From the NCBI GenBank assembly GCA_028870665.1, contig JAGWPB010000015.1:1-44039 (forward strand): DNA of 44,039 nucleotides, given 5' to 3'. The notes beneath the pieces are model-generated. The model was given only the letters and a program-made list of their open reading frames with translations. It did not search any database and was not told where the DNA came from. This DNA comes from Lysobacteraceae bacterium (GTDB lineage Bacteria; Pseudomonadota; Gammaproteobacteria; Xanthomonadales; Rhodanobacteraceae). The position numbers and the translations under genes were made by a program. Position 1 is the stretch's first letter. Each line of letters opens with the position of its first letter. Shown piece after piece: positions 16,680-26,686 of this stretch.

Positions 16680-18287
16680 TCAGCCCTCCGGATGTTGGTC
16701 GTGCGCGGCGGCGTAGACCGGACGCGGGGCGATGCCCGGCCGCGGGCCCGGGCGCGCATCGCCGCGGTCCGGCGCATCGGGTCCGCGGCGGATGGCGCGC
16801 ACCATCAGCGCCATCTCCACCGCGATGAAGCACGAATAGAGCAGCACGAAGCCGCCGAGCGAGAACACCATGTAGCCGACGCTGTGGGTCGAGGCGCTCA
16901 TCCAGGTCGGCAGCACGCCGAACACGGTCCACGGCTGGCGCCCCAGTTCCGCGGTCAGCCAGCCCAGTTCGTTGGCCAGGAACGGAACCGGGATCATCCA
17001 CACCGCGATCCTGAGGAACCAGCGCTGGTGCTGGACCTGGTTGCGCAGGGTGTAGAGCACCGCCATCACGAAGTACGCCAGCATCAGCAGGCCGCAAGCC
17101 ACCATCAGCCGGAACGACCAGAACACCGGCGCCACCGGCGGAATGCTGTCGCGCGCCGCCTGCTGCACCTGCTGCGCGGTCACCCGCTCGAGGTCGGGCG
17201 CGTAGCGCTGCACCAGGAAGCCGTAGCCCAGGTCCTGCTCGTGCGCCTTGAACTGCGCCAGCGCCGCGGCATCGTGCGGATCCTTCGACAGCGTCTTCAA
17301 CGCCAGCACCGCGGGGATGCCGTTCTCGACCTTGCGCGCCGCCTGCTGCTCGAGCACGTCGATTCCGGCCACGGTGCCGTCCAGCGAATGGGTCACCAGC
17401 AGCGACAGCAGATACGGCACCTGCACCGCGCCCTCGTTCCTCTGCAGCGACTGGTCGGGAAAGGCGATCAGGTTGAACGGCATCGGCGCCGGTTCGGATT
17501 TCCACAGGCCTTCCATCGCCGCCAGCTTGGTCGGCTGCGCCTGCGCGGCGACGAAGCCGAGCGCGTCGCCGAGCGTGATCACGCCCACCGTCGCCAGCAC
17601 GCCGTAGAGCGCGGCCATGCGGAAGGAGCGCTTGGCCAGTTCGACGTGCCGCCCCTTCAGCAGGTACCAGGCGCTGATGCCGGCGACGAAGATCGCGCCG
17701 GTGACATATCCGGCGATGCTGGTGTGGACGAACTTCGACTGCGCGTCCGGGCTGAAGATCAGCTGGGTGAAGCTGGTCAGCTCCATGCGCAGGGTGACGG
17801 GATTGAAATGCGCGCCCTGCGGATCCTGCATGAAGCTGTTGGCGACCAGGATCCACAGCGCCGACAGGTTCGATCCCAGCGCCACCAGCCAGGTCACGGC
17901 CAGGTGCTGGCCCTTGGACAGCCGTTCCCAGCCGAACACCATCAGGCCGACGAAGGTGGACTCCATGAAGAAGGCCATCAGGCCCTCGATCGCCAGCGGC
18001 GCGCCGAAGATGTCGCCGACGAAGCTCGAATAAAACGACCAGTTGGTGCCGAACTGGAACTCCATCGTCAGCCCGGTGGCCACGCCGAGGGCGAAGTTGA
18101 TCATGAACAACTTGCCCCAGAACTGCGCCATCGCCTTGTAGATGGGCTTGCCGGTGGTGACGTAGACCGTCTCCATCGCCGCCAGCAGGAAGCTCAGGCC
18201 CAGCGTCAGCGGCACGAACAGGTAGTGATAAAGCGCGGTGGCAGCGAACTGCGTGCGTGATAGCTCAACGACGGTGGCATCGATCAT
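16680..18287 (-). CDS. cydA: Cytochrome bd ubiquinol oxidase subunit I
   Basis: CydA carries the three hemes and the quinol site of the high-affinity terminal oxidase. The 535-residue protein (E. coli 522) has the N-terminal heme ligand in LYHYLFVPLTLG (His21), the b558 histidine in FVHTSIAGYVTG, the FRLMVACG methionine and the GRQPW motif. The quinol loop is the long E. coli type (from about VPYLLSLLVTHSLD to AARDSIPPVAPVFWSFR). It is the first gene of the operon cydA-cydB-CydX-like-globin-cydD-cydC. ATG 18287 gives the usual N-terminus; AAGAG nearby is a weak Shine-Dalgarno. Confidence 0.97.
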   Translation of the reverse strand: MIDATVVELSRTQFAATALYHYLFVPLTLGLSFLLAAMETVYVTTGKPIYKAMAQFWGKLFMINFALGVATGLTMEFQFGTNWSFYSSFVGDIFGAPLAIEGLMAFFMESTFVGLMVFGWERLSKGQHLAVTWLVALGSNLSALWILVANSFMQDPQGAHFNPVTLRMELTSFTQLIFSPDAQSKFVHTSIAGYVTGAIFVAGISAWYLLKGRHVELAKRSFRMAALYGVLATVGVITLGDALGFVAAQAQPTKLAAMEGLWKSEPAPMPFNLIAFPDQSLQRNEGAVQVPYLLSLLVTHSLDGTVAGIDVLEQQAARKVENGIPAVLALKTLSKDPHDAAALAQFKAHEQDLGYGFLVQRYAPDLERVTAQQVQQAARDSIPPVAPVFWSFRLMVACGLLMLAYFVMAVLYTLRNQVQHQRWFLRIAVWMIPVPFLANELGWLTAELGRQPWTVFGVLPTWMSASTHSVGYMVFSLGGFVLLYSCFIAVEMALMVRAIRRGPDAPDRGDARPGPRPGIAPRPVYAAAHDQHPEG

Positions 18288-18356
18288 GGTCGGACTCTTG
18301 GGTCTGGAGCCGCATGGCTCGGGGACTTCGGGCAGCGGAGCAGGATCACGGATCGC

Positions 18357-18362
18357 AATGTA
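18357..18362 (-). promoter_or_regulatory. Possible -10 element for the cyd operon
   Basis: On the reverse strand TACATT lies about 70 bases before the cydA start, within the 216-base divergent region 18288-18503. It is a partial match to TATAAT, and no -35 or FNR-type palindrome (TTGAT-N4-ATCAA) was recognised by eye. Confidence 0.25.
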
Positions 18363-18503
18363 GCCCACCGGATCGCGCGCGGCACGGCCTGCGGCCGCCT
18401 GCCACAGGCCGATTCGGGGGAGCTGTCCGGCAGCGCTTGCGGAACCCCGCGGCGCTGCCGCGGTCCGATACGCTTCGCGCCCCGCCGCCGTGACCCTTTA
18501 CGC

Positions 18504-19439
18504 ATGAATTTCCCGCGCCGCTTCCCGCTGCTGCTGCCGCTGCTCGGCGGCCTCGTTTTCACCGCCGCGGCGCAGAGCCCGCCGGCAGCCGCGCCGCCGG
18601 CCGCAGCCGTCGCGGGCACGGCGACCCTGCCGCAACCGCCGCATCTGGCGCCGGCCGCGAGCGTGCCGCCGACCCCGGTACGCGCCGCGCCCGCCCATGC
18701 GGCCAGCGCACGCAAGCCCGAACGCACCGATCCCGCCGCGGCAGGCATGATCGAGCGCCCGCTGTTCGGCGCGATCACGCTGTACGCGCCGCGGGGTCCG
18801 GCGCGCGGACTGGCGTTGTTCCTGTCCGGTGACGGCGGCTGGAATCTGGGCGTCTGGCAGATGGCGCAGGAGGCCGCGGCCAAGGGCATGTGGGTGGCCG
18901 GCTTCAGCACGCCGCACCTGCTCGCCGCGCTCGACCACGACCCCGCGCCCTGCACCGACGCCGCCGGCGTGCTCAAGGCGCTGGCCGCCGATCTCGAGCA
19001 GACGCTGGGCCTGCCGCGCACGCTGCCGGTGGGCCTGATCGGCTACTCCTCCGGCGCCACCGTGGTCTACGCGGCGCTGGTGCAGGCGCAACCGGCCGAG
19101 TTCCAGGGTGGCATCAGCCTCGGCTTCTGCCCGGACCTGGTCTTCCACAAGCGCTACTGCCCGGGCGCCGGCGACCTGACCTGGACGCGTGCCGTCAAGC
19201 CGCCGCACACGCCCTCGTTCAACCGCAACCCGCACGTCGCCGCACCGTGGACGATCCTGCAGGGCAGCATCGACGAGGTCTGCGCGCCGCACTTCACGCC
19301 GGACTTCGCCGCCGGCGTGATCGGTGCGCGCGGCGTGCTGCTGCCGCATGTCGGCCACGGCTTCGGCGTGCCGCGCAACTGGCTGCCGCAGTACCGGCAG
19401 GCGCTGGACGAGCTGCTGACCGGCCAGCCGACGCCGTGA
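18504..19439 (+). CDS. VirJ/AcvB-family esterase, stand-alone form (secreted)
   Basis: A 311-residue alpha/beta-hydrolase-like protein with an N-terminal signal segment (about residues 1-23), a proline/alanine-rich linker to residue 75, and a VirJ-type domain. That domain has SGDGGW at 108-113, the nucleophile elbow GYSSGA with Ser182, GSIDEVC as the likely acid region and HVGHGFG with a likely catalytic His. VirJ/AcvB proteins act in the periplasm; Agrobacterium AcvB has been shown to hydrolyse lysyl-phosphatidylglycerol. It lies 136 bases upstream of mprF on the same strand, which supports a lipid role. No Shine-Dalgarno is obvious before ATG 18504. Confidence 0.85.
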   Translation: MNFPRRFPLLLPLLGGLVFTAAAQSPPAAAPPAAAVAGTATLPQPPHLAPAASVPPTPVRAAPAHAASARKPERTDPAAAGMIERPLFGAITLYAPRGPARGLALFLSGDGGWNLGVWQMAQEAAAKGMWVAGFSTPHLLAALDHDPAPCTDAAGVLKALAADLEQTLGLPRTLPVGLIGYSSGATVVYAALVQAQPAEFQGGISLGFCPDLVFHKRYCPGAGDLTWTRAVKPPHTPSFNRNPHVAAPWTILQGSIDEVCAPHFTPDFAAGVIGARGVLLPHVGHGFGVPRNWLPQYRQALDELLTGQPTP

Positions 19440-19575
19440 AGGAGCGCCGCAGCGGCGGTCGTCGACAGCCTGCCTTCCGCGGGTGCCCGCCGGGTCGTCC
19501 GCGCCGCGCGGCGTTGCTGACCGGCCGGCCGGCGCCATGCGACGATAGACGGACTCCCGCTCCCGCCGAATCGTC

Positions 19576-22194
19576 ATGGACGCCACCCAACCCGCGCCAG
19601 GACCGCAGCGACACGTCCTGCTGAGTGCCCTGCGCTGGCTGCTGCCGCTGGCGTTCCTGATCGGCACCCTGGTGCTCGCCGGGCGCGAGCTGGAGAGCTT
19701 CGACCTGGCGGCGCTCGAGCGCACCCTGCTGGCGATCCCGACGATCGAGGCCGCGGCCGTCGCGCTGTTCGCGCTGGCCGCGGTCGCCTACACCGGCCTG
19801 ATCGACCTGGCCGCCGCGCGCTGGCTGAAGATCGATCTGGCCTGGCCGGCGCTGCTGCGACTGTCGTTCGTCGCCAATGCGCTGGCCAACACGCTCAATC
19901 TGTCCGGCGCGGTCGGCTCCGGCGTGCGCCTGCTCGGGCTGTCGGCGCACCAGGTGCCGCTCAAGCGCGGCGCCGCGCTGATCGGCCTGCAGGTGCTGGC
20001 GCTGCCGACCGGGCTGTCGGTGCTGGTGATCGCCGCATTGGCGATGGGCGCGGTACCTCCGGCGCCCGACGCCACCATGCACTGGCTGGCGATCGCGGTA
20101 CTGGTCGCCGCCGCCCTGTATCTGCCGGTGTATCTGGTCCTGACCGGCAATCGCCGGCTGATGGCCTGGCTGCCCGCCGAGCAGGGCCAGCCGCCGCTGA
20201 CGCTGCGCCTGCATCTGGCCGGCCTGTCGCTGGTGGACTGGGTGCTGGCCGCGGCGACGCTGTGGTTCTGCCTGCATCTGGCCGGAGCCGTGGTGTCGCC
20301 CCTGCTGCTGCTGGCGGCATTCGGCTGCGCCGCGGTGCTGGGCCTGGTCAGCCTGATTCCCGGCGGCTTCGGGGTGATGGACGGCGTGCTGCTGCTGGCG
20401 CTGACCGCCGCCGGCGTGCCGCAGGGACGCGTCGGCGCCGGGTTGTTCCTGTTCCGCATCGTCTACTACCTGCTGCCGATGCTCGCCGGCCTGTGGCTGG
20501 GCGGCGGCATGCTGGCGCAGCGCGTGCCGGCGCTCGCGCGCTGGCGGGTGCGGCTGGCCGAGAATCCGCTGCTCGCCGTGCTCGGCGTGCCGGCCGGCGC
20601 GCTGGCCGAGTTCGGCGTGCGCATCCTCGCCCTGCTGACCTTCGGCGCCGGCGTGCTGCTGCTGGTGTCGGCGCTGCTGCCGTCGCTGCATCACCGCATG
20701 CTGCATGCATCCAGCGCGCTGGCGCTGCCGGCGTTCGAGGGCTCGCACTGGCTGTCGGTGCTGACCGGGGTGCTGCTGCTGGGGCTGGCGCGCGGCATCG
20801 ACGGCCGCGTGCGGGTGGCCTACCGGCTGGTGCAGTGGACGCTGTGGCTGAGCGCGCTGCTGGCGCTGTCCAAGGGCCTGCACTGGGGCGAGGCGCTGTT
20901 CCTGCTGGCGGTGTCGGGCCTGCTGCGCACGCGCCGCTCGGCGTTCTCGCGCCGGGCGATGAGCCTGAGCTCGGCGCGCACGCTGGGCTGGCTGCTGGGG
21001 CTGCTGAGCGTGGTCGGCGTGTTCTTCGCCATCGGTGTCGCCGAGGTGCTGGGCGACGACAGCTTCGACATGCTCGCCACCGGCGCCGAGGCGCACACCT
21101 CGCGGCTGGCGCGCGGGCTGGGCGCGGCGCTGCTGGGCCTGGTGATCTACCTGATCTGGCAGGCCTTCGCGGTGCGCCGTCCGCAGTTGCCGCGACCGGG
21201 CCGCGCCGAACTGGAACAGGCGCGCGCGCTGTACCGCGAACACGGCGGCGGCGAGTTCGCGCACCTGACCTTCATGGGCGACAAGCATCTGTTCTGGGCC
21301 GCCGATCATCGCGCATTGATCGCCTACGGTGCGGTGCGCGACCGGCTGGTGGCGCTGGGCGCGCCCAGCGGCGACGAGGCGGCACTGACGCCGGCGGTGC
21401 TCGACTTCCGTCGCTTCGCCGACAGTCACGACCGCGTGCCGGTGTTCTACGAGGTGCTGGAGCCCGATCTGGCGCGCTTCCACGACCTCGGCTTCGACCT
21501 GTTCAAGCTGGGCGAGCTGGCGCTGGTACCGCTGGCGGAGTTCTCGCTGACCGGCAAGCGCTGGGAGGATCTGCGCCAGGCGGTCAACCGCGCCGGCCGC
21601 GAGCGGCTCGAGTTCCGCATGGCGCAGCCGCCGTTCGACACCGCGCTGCAGGCCGATCTCGAGCGCGTCTCCGACGCCTGGCTGGCCGAGAAGGGTCAGA
21701 CCGAGAAGGGCTTCTCGCTGGGCCGCTTCGACCCCGCCTACTTCGCCTGGGGACCGCTGGCGCTGGTCTATCGCGACGACGAGCTGATCGCCTTCGCCAA
21801 CCTGCAGCCGCCCTACGGACCGCGCGGGCATGCCAGCGTCGACTTGATGCGCTACCTGCCCGACGCGCCGCGCGGGACCATGGATTTCCTGTTCGCCCAT
21901 GTGCTGCAGTGGTCCCGCGACGAGGGCCACGCCACCTTCAGCCTGGGCATGGCGCCGCTGTCCAACGTCGGCGCCAATCCCTACGCGCGCCTCAACGAAC
22001 GGCTGGTCGCGCTGGCCTTCCGCTACGGCAACCGCTACTACAACTACCAGGGCGTGCGCCGCTACAAGGAGAAATTCCGCCCGCAGTGGGTCGGCGCCTA
22101 CCTGGCCTATCCGCGCGGACTGAACGTGCCGGTGCTGCTGACCGATATCGCCGCGCTGGTCGCCGGCGGCTATCGGCACTTCCTGTTCGGCTGA
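19576..22194 (+). CDS. mprF: Bifunctional lysylphosphatidylglycerol synthetase/flippase MprF
   Basis: MprF transfers lysine (or alanine) from aminoacyl-tRNA to phosphatidylglycerol and flips the product, lowering surface negative charge and raising resistance to cationic peptides. The 872-residue protein has an N-terminal membrane region of many helices (to about residue 535) including a flippase motif area [16 protein letters not shown]-terminal cytosolic GNAT-fold synthase domain follows with [36 protein letters not shown]-like KGFSLGRFD, and [16 protein letters not shown] near the end. It follows the VirJ-like esterase gene. An upstream promoter in the 136-base gap cannot be excluded. Confidence 0.95.
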   Translation: MDATQPAPGPQRHVLLSALRWLLPLAFLIGTLVLAGRELESFDLAALERTLLAIPTIEAAAVALFALAAVAYTGLIDLAAARWLKIDLAWPALLRLSFVANALANTLNLSGAVGSGVRLLGLSAHQVPLKRGAALIGLQVLALPTGLSVLVIAALAMGAVPPAPDATMHWLAIAVLVAAALYLPVYLVLTGNRRLMAWLPAEQGQPPLTLRLHLAGLSLVDWVLAAATLWFCLHLAGAVVSPLLLLAAFGCAAVLGLVSLIPGGFGVMDGVLLLALTAAGVPQGRVGAGLFLFRIVYYLLPMLAGLWLGGGMLAQRVPALARWRVRLAENPLLAVLGVPAGALAEFGVRILALLTFGAGVLLLVSALLPSLHHRMLHASSALALPAFEGSHWLSVLTGVLLLGLARGIDGRVRVAYRLVQWTLWLSALLALSKGLHWGEALFLLAVSGLLRTRRSAFSRRAMSLSSARTLGWLLGLLSVVGVFFAIGVAEVLGDDSFDMLATGAEAHTSRLARGLGAALLGLVIYLIWQAFAVRRPQLPRPGRAELEQARALYREHGGGEFAHLTFMGDKHLFWAADHRALIAYGAVRDRLVALGAPSGDEAALTPAVLDFRRFADSHDRVPVFYEVLEPDLARFHDLGFDLFKLGELALVPLAEFSLTGKRWEDLRQAVNRAGRERLEFRMAQPPFDTALQADLERVSDAWLAEKGQTEKGFSLGRFDPAYFAWGPLALVYRDDELIAFANLQPPYGPRGHASVDLMRYLPDAPRGTMDFLFAHVLQWSRDEGHATFSLGMAPLSNVGANPYARLNERLVALAFRYGNRYYNYQGVRRYKEKFRPQWVGAYLAYPRGLNVPVLLTDIAALVAGGYRHFLFG

Positions 22195-22493
22195 CGCTTG
22201 CGCGGGCATTCGCGCCAGCGGCTGCGCGGCCGCCGCCGGTTGCGCGCGGTGGCGCGGGGCCCGATCGAGGCCATCCGCTCGCTTGCGGCAGTCGCCTGGT
22301 TCGTCACCCCGGGACCGGCGAAGGGTCGTGCAGCGGCTCATCCGGTGCCAGCGGTGCCAGCGCACCGCACCCGGTTCCGCCCGGCCGCCGCCGGGTCGCC
22401 CGAGGGCGGCGCGGACGCGCGCCGCGGGCGCGCAGCCGTTACACTAGGCGTCCGTTCCGCGCCGGCCGCCGCCGCGCCGCCGGGCGGCCCCTG
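22195..22493. other. Intergenic region mprF-lipB
   Basis: This 299-base gap is extremely GC-rich. It is open in one plus-strand frame, but that frame encodes an Arg/Ala/Pro-rich product with no family resemblance and is not called. The only clear element is a -10-like TACACT at 22440-22445. The ybeD (DUF493) gene that often precedes lipB is not here. Confidence 0.6.
22440..22445 (+). promoter_or_regulatory. Probable -10 element for lipB-lipA
   Basis: TACACT lies 48 bases before the lipB start and is followed by AGGCG, a common look for -10 regions in this GC-rich group. No clear -35 is visible. Confidence 0.4.
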
Positions 22494-23177
22494 ATGAGCA
22501 ACCAGCGCCCCCTCCAGGTTCGTCGCCTTGGCCGCCAGCCTTATCTGCCGGTGTGGCAGGCCATGCGTGCGTTCACCGATGACCGCGACGCCGCGACGAC
22601 GGACGAGCTGTGGCTGCTGCAGCATGATCCGGTGTTCACCCTCGGCCAGGCCGGCAAGCGGGAACACGTGCTGGCGGCGGGCGAGATTCCGGTGATCGCG
22701 GTCGACCGCGGCGGCCAGGTGACCTATCACGGCCCCGGCCAGATCGTCGCCTACCCGCTGCTCGACCTGCGCCGGCTCGGCCTCGGCGTGCGCGAGCTGG
22801 TGCAGCGGATCGAGCAGGCGATCATCGACACGCTCGACGTCTGGAACGTGGTCGCGGTGCGCCGCGAGGGCGCCCCCGGCGTGTACGTGGGCGCCGCCAA
22901 GATCGCCGCATTGGGTCTGCGCGTGCGCCGCGGCTGCAGCTTCCACGGCCTCGCCTTCAACGTGGCCATGGATCTGGAGCCGTTCCGGCGCATCAATCCC
23001 TGCGGCTACCGCGGCCTCGCCGTGACCCAGCTCGGCGATCTCGGCGGGCCTTCGCGTCTCGCCGACGTCGAGGATGTCCTGATCGGGCAACTGTGCCGCC
23101 AGTTCGGCTTGCGCGCCGAAGCCGCCTCCCCCATCCTGCCGGTGCCGGCCGCCGCCGCGCCCATTCCCGTGCCATGA
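22494..23177 (+). CDS. lipB: Octanoyl-[acyl-carrier-protein]:protein N-octanoyltransferase
   Basis: LipB moves octanoyl groups from acyl-carrier protein to lipoyl domains, the first step of lipoate synthesis. The 227-residue protein has [20 protein letters not shown], the catalytic lysine in AAKIAALG (Lys136) and the catalytic cysteine in INPCGYRGL (Cys170). The C-terminus ends in an Ala/Pro-rich tail. Its stop overlaps the lipA start as ATGA at 23174-23177, so the pair is translationally coupled. Confidence 0.97.
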   Translation: MSNQRPLQVRRLGRQPYLPVWQAMRAFTDDRDAATTDELWLLQHDPVFTLGQAGKREHVLAAGEIPVIAVDRGGQVTYHGPGQIVAYPLLDLRRLGLGVRELVQRIEQAIIDTLDVWNVVAVRREGAPGVYVGAAKIAALGLRVRRGCSFHGLAFNVAMDLEPFRRINPCGYRGLAVTQLGDLGGPSRLADVEDVLIGQLCRQFGLRAEAASPILPVPAAAAPIPVP

Positions 23178-24160
23178 CCGAAACCCCCTCAAGCAAGATC
23201 ATTCCCGCGCTGGTCACCGGCGCCCGCCACAGCGGCGAGGACAAGATCGCGCGCAATCGCGCCGCGTTCGACGCCGCGCCGCTGCTGCGCAAACCGGGCT
23301 GGATCCGCGTGCGCCTGCCGCAGGGCAACGCGGTGCAGCGATTGAAGGCCACGTTACGCGACAACGCGCTGGTGACGGTGTGCGAAGAGGCTTCCTGCCC
23401 GAACATCCATGAGTGCTTCAGCAAGGGCACCGCAACCTTCATGGTGCTCGGCGAGGTGTGCACCCGGCGCTGCTCGTTCTGCGATGTCGCCCACGGCCGT
23501 CCGAAGCCGCCCGATGCGCAGGAACCGCAACGCCTGGCCGCCACCATCCGCGACATGCGCCTGCGCTACGTGGTGATCACCTCGGTGGATCGCGACGACC
23601 TGCGCGACGGCGGCGCCGCGCACTTCGCCGCCTGCATCGCCGCGGTGCGCGCGGCCAGCCCGGCGACGCGCATCGAGATCCTCACCCCCGACTTCCGCGG
23701 CAAGGGGCGCATGCAGCGCGCGCTGGATGCGCTGCAGCCGGCGCCGCCGGACGTGTTCAACCACAATCTCGAGACCGTGCGCGCGCTCTATCCCGAGGTG
23801 CGTCCGGGTGCCGACTACGACTGGTCGCTCGATCTGCTGCGCCAGTTCAAGGCGCGGCACCCCGCCATTCCGACCAAGTCCGGCATCATGCTCGGGCTGG
23901 GCGAGACCGGGGAGCAGGTGCACGCGGCGCTGGCCGATCTGCGCGCGCACGACGTCGACATGATCACCATCGGCCAGTACCTGCAACCCACGCCGCACCA
24001 TCATCCGGTGCTGCGCTACTGGACTCCGGACGAATTCGACGCGCTGCGCGAGCACGGCATGACGATGGGCTTCAGCCACGTCGCCTCCGGCCCGCTGGTG
24101 CGTTCTTCCTATCACGCCGACGCGCAGGCCCATGCCGCCGGCTATGTCGAGGTGGCCTGA
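23174..24160 (+). CDS. lipA: Lipoyl synthase
   Basis: LipA inserts two sulfurs into octanoyl-protein using radical SAM chemistry. The 328-residue protein has both cysteine triads: the auxiliary cluster [12 protein letters not shown] (Cys70, 75, 81) and the radical [11 protein letters not shown] (Cys96, 100, 103). Further landmarks are [26 protein letters not shown] and the C-terminal RSSYHA, whose serine ligates the auxiliary cluster. It is coupled to lipB by an ATGA overlap and is followed three bases later by prc. Confidence 0.98.
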   Translation: MTETPSSKIIPALVTGARHSGEDKIARNRAAFDAAPLLRKPGWIRVRLPQGNAVQRLKATLRDNALVTVCEEASCPNIHECFSKGTATFMVLGEVCTRRCSFCDVAHGRPKPPDAQEPQRLAATIRDMRLRYVVITSVDRDDLRDGGAAHFAACIAAVRAASPATRIEILTPDFRGKGRMQRALDALQPAPPDVFNHNLETVRALYPEVRPGADYDWSLDLLRQFKARHPAIPTKSGIMLGLGETGEQVHAALADLRAHDVDMITIGQYLQPTPHHHPVLRYWTPDEFDALREHGMTMGFSHVASGPLVRSSYHADAQAHAAGYVEVA

Positions 24161-24163
24161 CCC

Positions 24164-26371
24164 ATGATCCTGCGGCGCCTGCTGTTCGCTGTTTCCCTGC
24201 TCCTCCTCCTCCCCGTCGCCCAGGCCCAGGCGCCCAGCTGCGCCGCACCCGGCAGCGCGCCGCGGCGCGCCGCGGCGGCGTTCCCGCTGACGCCGACGCC
24301 GGCGCAGTCGGAGGTCGCGCAGCTCTCGGCGCGCTTCCTGACGCGCTACTCCTACGAGGCGCTGCCGCTCGACAACGCGATGTCGGAACGGGTGTTCAAG
24401 GCCTACTTCGACGCGCTCGACGGCGAGAAGCTGTTTTTCACCCAGGCCGACGTCGATCGTTTCGCCAGCCTGCGCGACGGGCTCGACAGCGCGATCTGGA
24501 CCGGCGACATGAGCGGCCCGTTCGCGATCTTCAACCTCTACGAACAGCGCGTCGCCGAGCGTGTTGCCTACGCCCGCTCGCAGCTGGCCAAGGGTTTCGA
24601 CTTCAACCGCGAGGAGAGCTTCGACCTCGACCGCCGCCACGCGCCCTGGGCCAAGGACACCGCGGCGCTGGACGATCTCTGGCGCAAGCGCGTCAAGAAT
24701 GACTGGCTGCGCCTGAAGCTGGCCGGCCAGAAGGACGCCGAGATCCGCAAGACGCTCGACAAGCGCTACGCCAACTACCTCGAGCAGGCGCGCGAACTCG
24801 ACGGCGAGGACGCGTTCTCGACCTTCATGAACGCGTACGCGATGGCCAACGATCCGCACACCAACTACCTCGGCCCGCGCGCCAGCGAGAACTTCGACAT
24901 CTCGATGAAGCTGTCGCTGGAGGGCATCGGCGCGGTGCTGGAGCGCCGCGACGAGTACACGCAGATCCGCGAGATCGTGCCCGGCGGGCCGGCCTCGCGC
25001 TCGAAGCTGCAGGTCGGCGACCGCATCGTCGGCGTCGGCCAGGGTGCCGGCTGCCCGATCGAGGACGTGGTCGGCTGGCGTCTCGACGACGTCGTCGCCC
25101 TGATCCGCGGCAAGAAGGACACCGTGGTGCGCCTCGAGGTGCTGCCGGCCGACGTCGGCCTCGACGGCAAGCACGAGATCATCACCATGGTGCGCAAGAA
25201 GGTCACCATCGAGGAACAGGCGGCCAAGAAGAAGATCATCGACATCCGCGACGGCGACCGCACGCTGAAGATCGGCGTGATCGACCTGCCGACGTTCTAC
25301 CAGGACTTCGAGGCGCGCCGCCGCGGCGATCCCAACTACCGCAGCGCCACCCGCGACGTCGCCCGGCTGCTCGGCGAACTGAAGCAGGACAAGGTCGATG
25401 GCGTGATCGTCGATCTGCGCAACAACGGCGGCGGCTCGCTGGCCGAGGCCACCGAGTTGTCGGGACTGTTCATCGGCAAGGGCCCGATCGTGCAGGTGCG
25501 CGACAACCGCGGCCGCGTCGAGGAGGAAGACAGCGACAACGGCCGCGTCTGGGACGGTCCGCTGGCGGTGCTGGTCAATCGCGGCTCGGCGTCGGCGTCG
25601 GAGATCTTCGCGGCCGCGATCCAGGACTACGGCCGCGGCCTGATCATCGGCGAGAACACCTACGGCAAGGGCACGGTGCAGAATCTGGTCGACCTCGACC
25701 AGGTGGCGCAGCAGCCGCGCGGCAAGCTCGGCGAGCTGAAGATGACCATCGCCGAATTCTTCCGCGTCAACGGCGGCTCGACCCAGCTCAAGGGCGTGAC
25801 CCCGGACGTCGTCTTTCCGCAGACCATCAACCCCAAGGATTTCGGCGAGTCCAGCTACGACAATGCGCTGCCGTGGTCGCAGATCAAGCCCGCCGACTAC
25901 AAGCCGGTGGCCAACCTCAAGTCGCTGCTGCCCAACCTGCTGATGCTGCACGACGCGCGCGTGGCCAAGTCGCCGGCCTGGCAGCTGATGCGCGACGAAC
26001 TGGCCGAGGCGCGCCAGTTGCAGGCCCAGACCACGGTATCGCTGGACTTCGCCGTGCGTGACCGCGAACGCAAGGCGTTCGAGGCGACCCAGGCGGCGTT
26101 CAAGGCGCGCGAGAAGACGGTCGATGCGACGGCCAGGCTGGTGGCGCCAGCCGCCGGCGCCGCGACGGCAGGCACGGCAGCGGACGACGGACTGCAGGCC
26201 AACGAGCGTCCGCTGAAGAACGACCTGGCGCGCGAGAAGGCCCGCGACGTGCGCCGCGACACCATGCTCGAGGAGGCCGCGCACATCCTGAGCGATGAGG
26301 TGGTGATGCTGAAGGGCGACCCGCGGCTGGCCGCCATCGTGCTGCCGCCGCACGCCGCGCCGTTGAAGTGA
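24164..26371 (+). CDS. prc: Carboxy-terminal (tail-specific) processing protease Prc
   Basis: A periplasmic S41 protease of 735 residues that trims or degrades proteins at their C-termini, including cell-wall hydrolases. It has a signal peptide at about 1-21 (ends AQA), an N-terminal helical domain, a PDZ domain (GIGAVLERRDEYTQI to KVTIE) and the S41 core DGVIVDLRNNGGGSL. Aligning to E. coli Prc, the catalytic residues are Ser477 (SASASE), Asp488 (QDYGRG) and Lys502 (YGKGTVQ), with the same spacing as Ser452/Asp463/Lys477. A DUF3340-like C-terminal region follows. It begins three bases after lipA and ends a plus-strand run that converges on rpiA. Confidence 0.97.
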   Translation: MILRRLLFAVSLLLLLPVAQAQAPSCAAPGSAPRRAAAAFPLTPTPAQSEVAQLSARFLTRYSYEALPLDNAMSERVFKAYFDALDGEKLFFTQADVDRFASLRDGLDSAIWTGDMSGPFAIFNLYEQRVAERVAYARSQLAKGFDFNREESFDLDRRHAPWAKDTAALDDLWRKRVKNDWLRLKLAGQKDAEIRKTLDKRYANYLEQARELDGEDAFSTFMNAYAMANDPHTNYLGPRASENFDISMKLSLEGIGAVLERRDEYTQIREIVPGGPASRSKLQVGDRIVGVGQGAGCPIEDVVGWRLDDVVALIRGKKDTVVRLEVLPADVGLDGKHEIITMVRKKVTIEEQAAKKKIIDIRDGDRTLKIGVIDLPTFYQDFEARRRGDPNYRSATRDVARLLGELKQDKVDGVIVDLRNNGGGSLAEATELSGLFIGKGPIVQVRDNRGRVEEEDSDNGRVWDGPLAVLVNRGSASASEIFAAAIQDYGRGLIIGENTYGKGTVQNLVDLDQVAQQPRGKLGELKMTIAEFFRVNGGSTQLKGVTPDVVFPQTINPKDFGESSYDNALPWSQIKPADYKPVANLKSLLPNLLMLHDARVAKSPAWQLMRDELAEARQLQAQTTVSLDFAVRDRERKAFEATQAAFKAREKTVDATARLVAPAAGAATAGTAADDGLQANERPLKNDLAREKARDVRRDTMLEEAAHILSDEVVMLKGDPRLAAIVLPPHAAPLK

Positions 26372-26407
26372 GGAACGGCCCGCGCCGTTCGCGGCCCGCC
26401 CGGGCCT

Positions 26408-26448
26408 GACCGGCGCGGCTCGCGACCACGGGCCGTGCCGCGCCGGTC
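26408..26448 (+). terminator. Long inverted repeat after prc (possible terminator)
   Basis: GACCGGCGCGGC (26408-26419) and GCCGCGCCGGTC (26437-26448) are perfect 12-base inverted repeats with a 17-base loop, 36 bases after the prc stop. There is no T-run, so it may halt transcription only with Rho or act by protecting the mRNA 3' end. Confidence 0.45.
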
Positions 26449-26510
26449 CGATGCGTCCGCTGCGGCACTCGCGCCAGGACCGGTTGCGCTCGATCGCGAC
26501 GACGGGTCGT

Positions 26511-26540
26511 CCGGATGCAGCCCCACGGGGGCGGAATCCG
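26511..26540. repeat. Degenerate CCCGGAT...ATCCGG repeat (copy 1)
   Basis: CCGGATGCAG and GGAATCCGG flank CCCCACGGGGGC, which is itself a short hairpin. It resembles the REP-like 27-base repeat at 26625, 28855 and 28998 but with a different centre. Confidence 0.55.
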
Positions 26541-26624
26541 GGGTCCGATCCTTGAAATGGAACCGATCATTTGCGCGCTTCGCGCACTTCGCGGACAAAC
26601 AATCCTTCTCACGGCGGCATCGTT

Positions 26625-26651
26625 CCCGGATTCCGCTGCGCTGCATCCGGG
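26625..26651. repeat. REP-like palindromic repeat (copy 2)
   Basis: A 27-base element bounded by CCCGGAT and ATCCGGG with the centre TCCGCTGCGCTGC. It is the reverse complement, with one change, of the elements at 28855-28881 and 28998-29024. Confidence 0.75.
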
Positions 26652-26686
26652 TCGTGCGGTTTTCGTATCGTGATCGCGAACGGATA

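Larger units (their letters stand above)
26372..26686. other. Convergent intergenic region prc-rpiA with palindromic repeats
   Basis: This 315-base gap between converging genes has no credible gene. It holds a 12-bp inverted repeat (26408-26448) and two copies of the CCCGGAT...ATCCGGG repeat (26511-26540 and 26625-26651), listed separately. Confidence 0.7.

Noticed and set aside
22198..22494. Possible 98-residue gene between mprF and lipB
   Set aside because: The product is low-complexity Arg/Ala/Pro sequence without a Shine-Dalgarno or family features. The lipB promoter element lies inside it.
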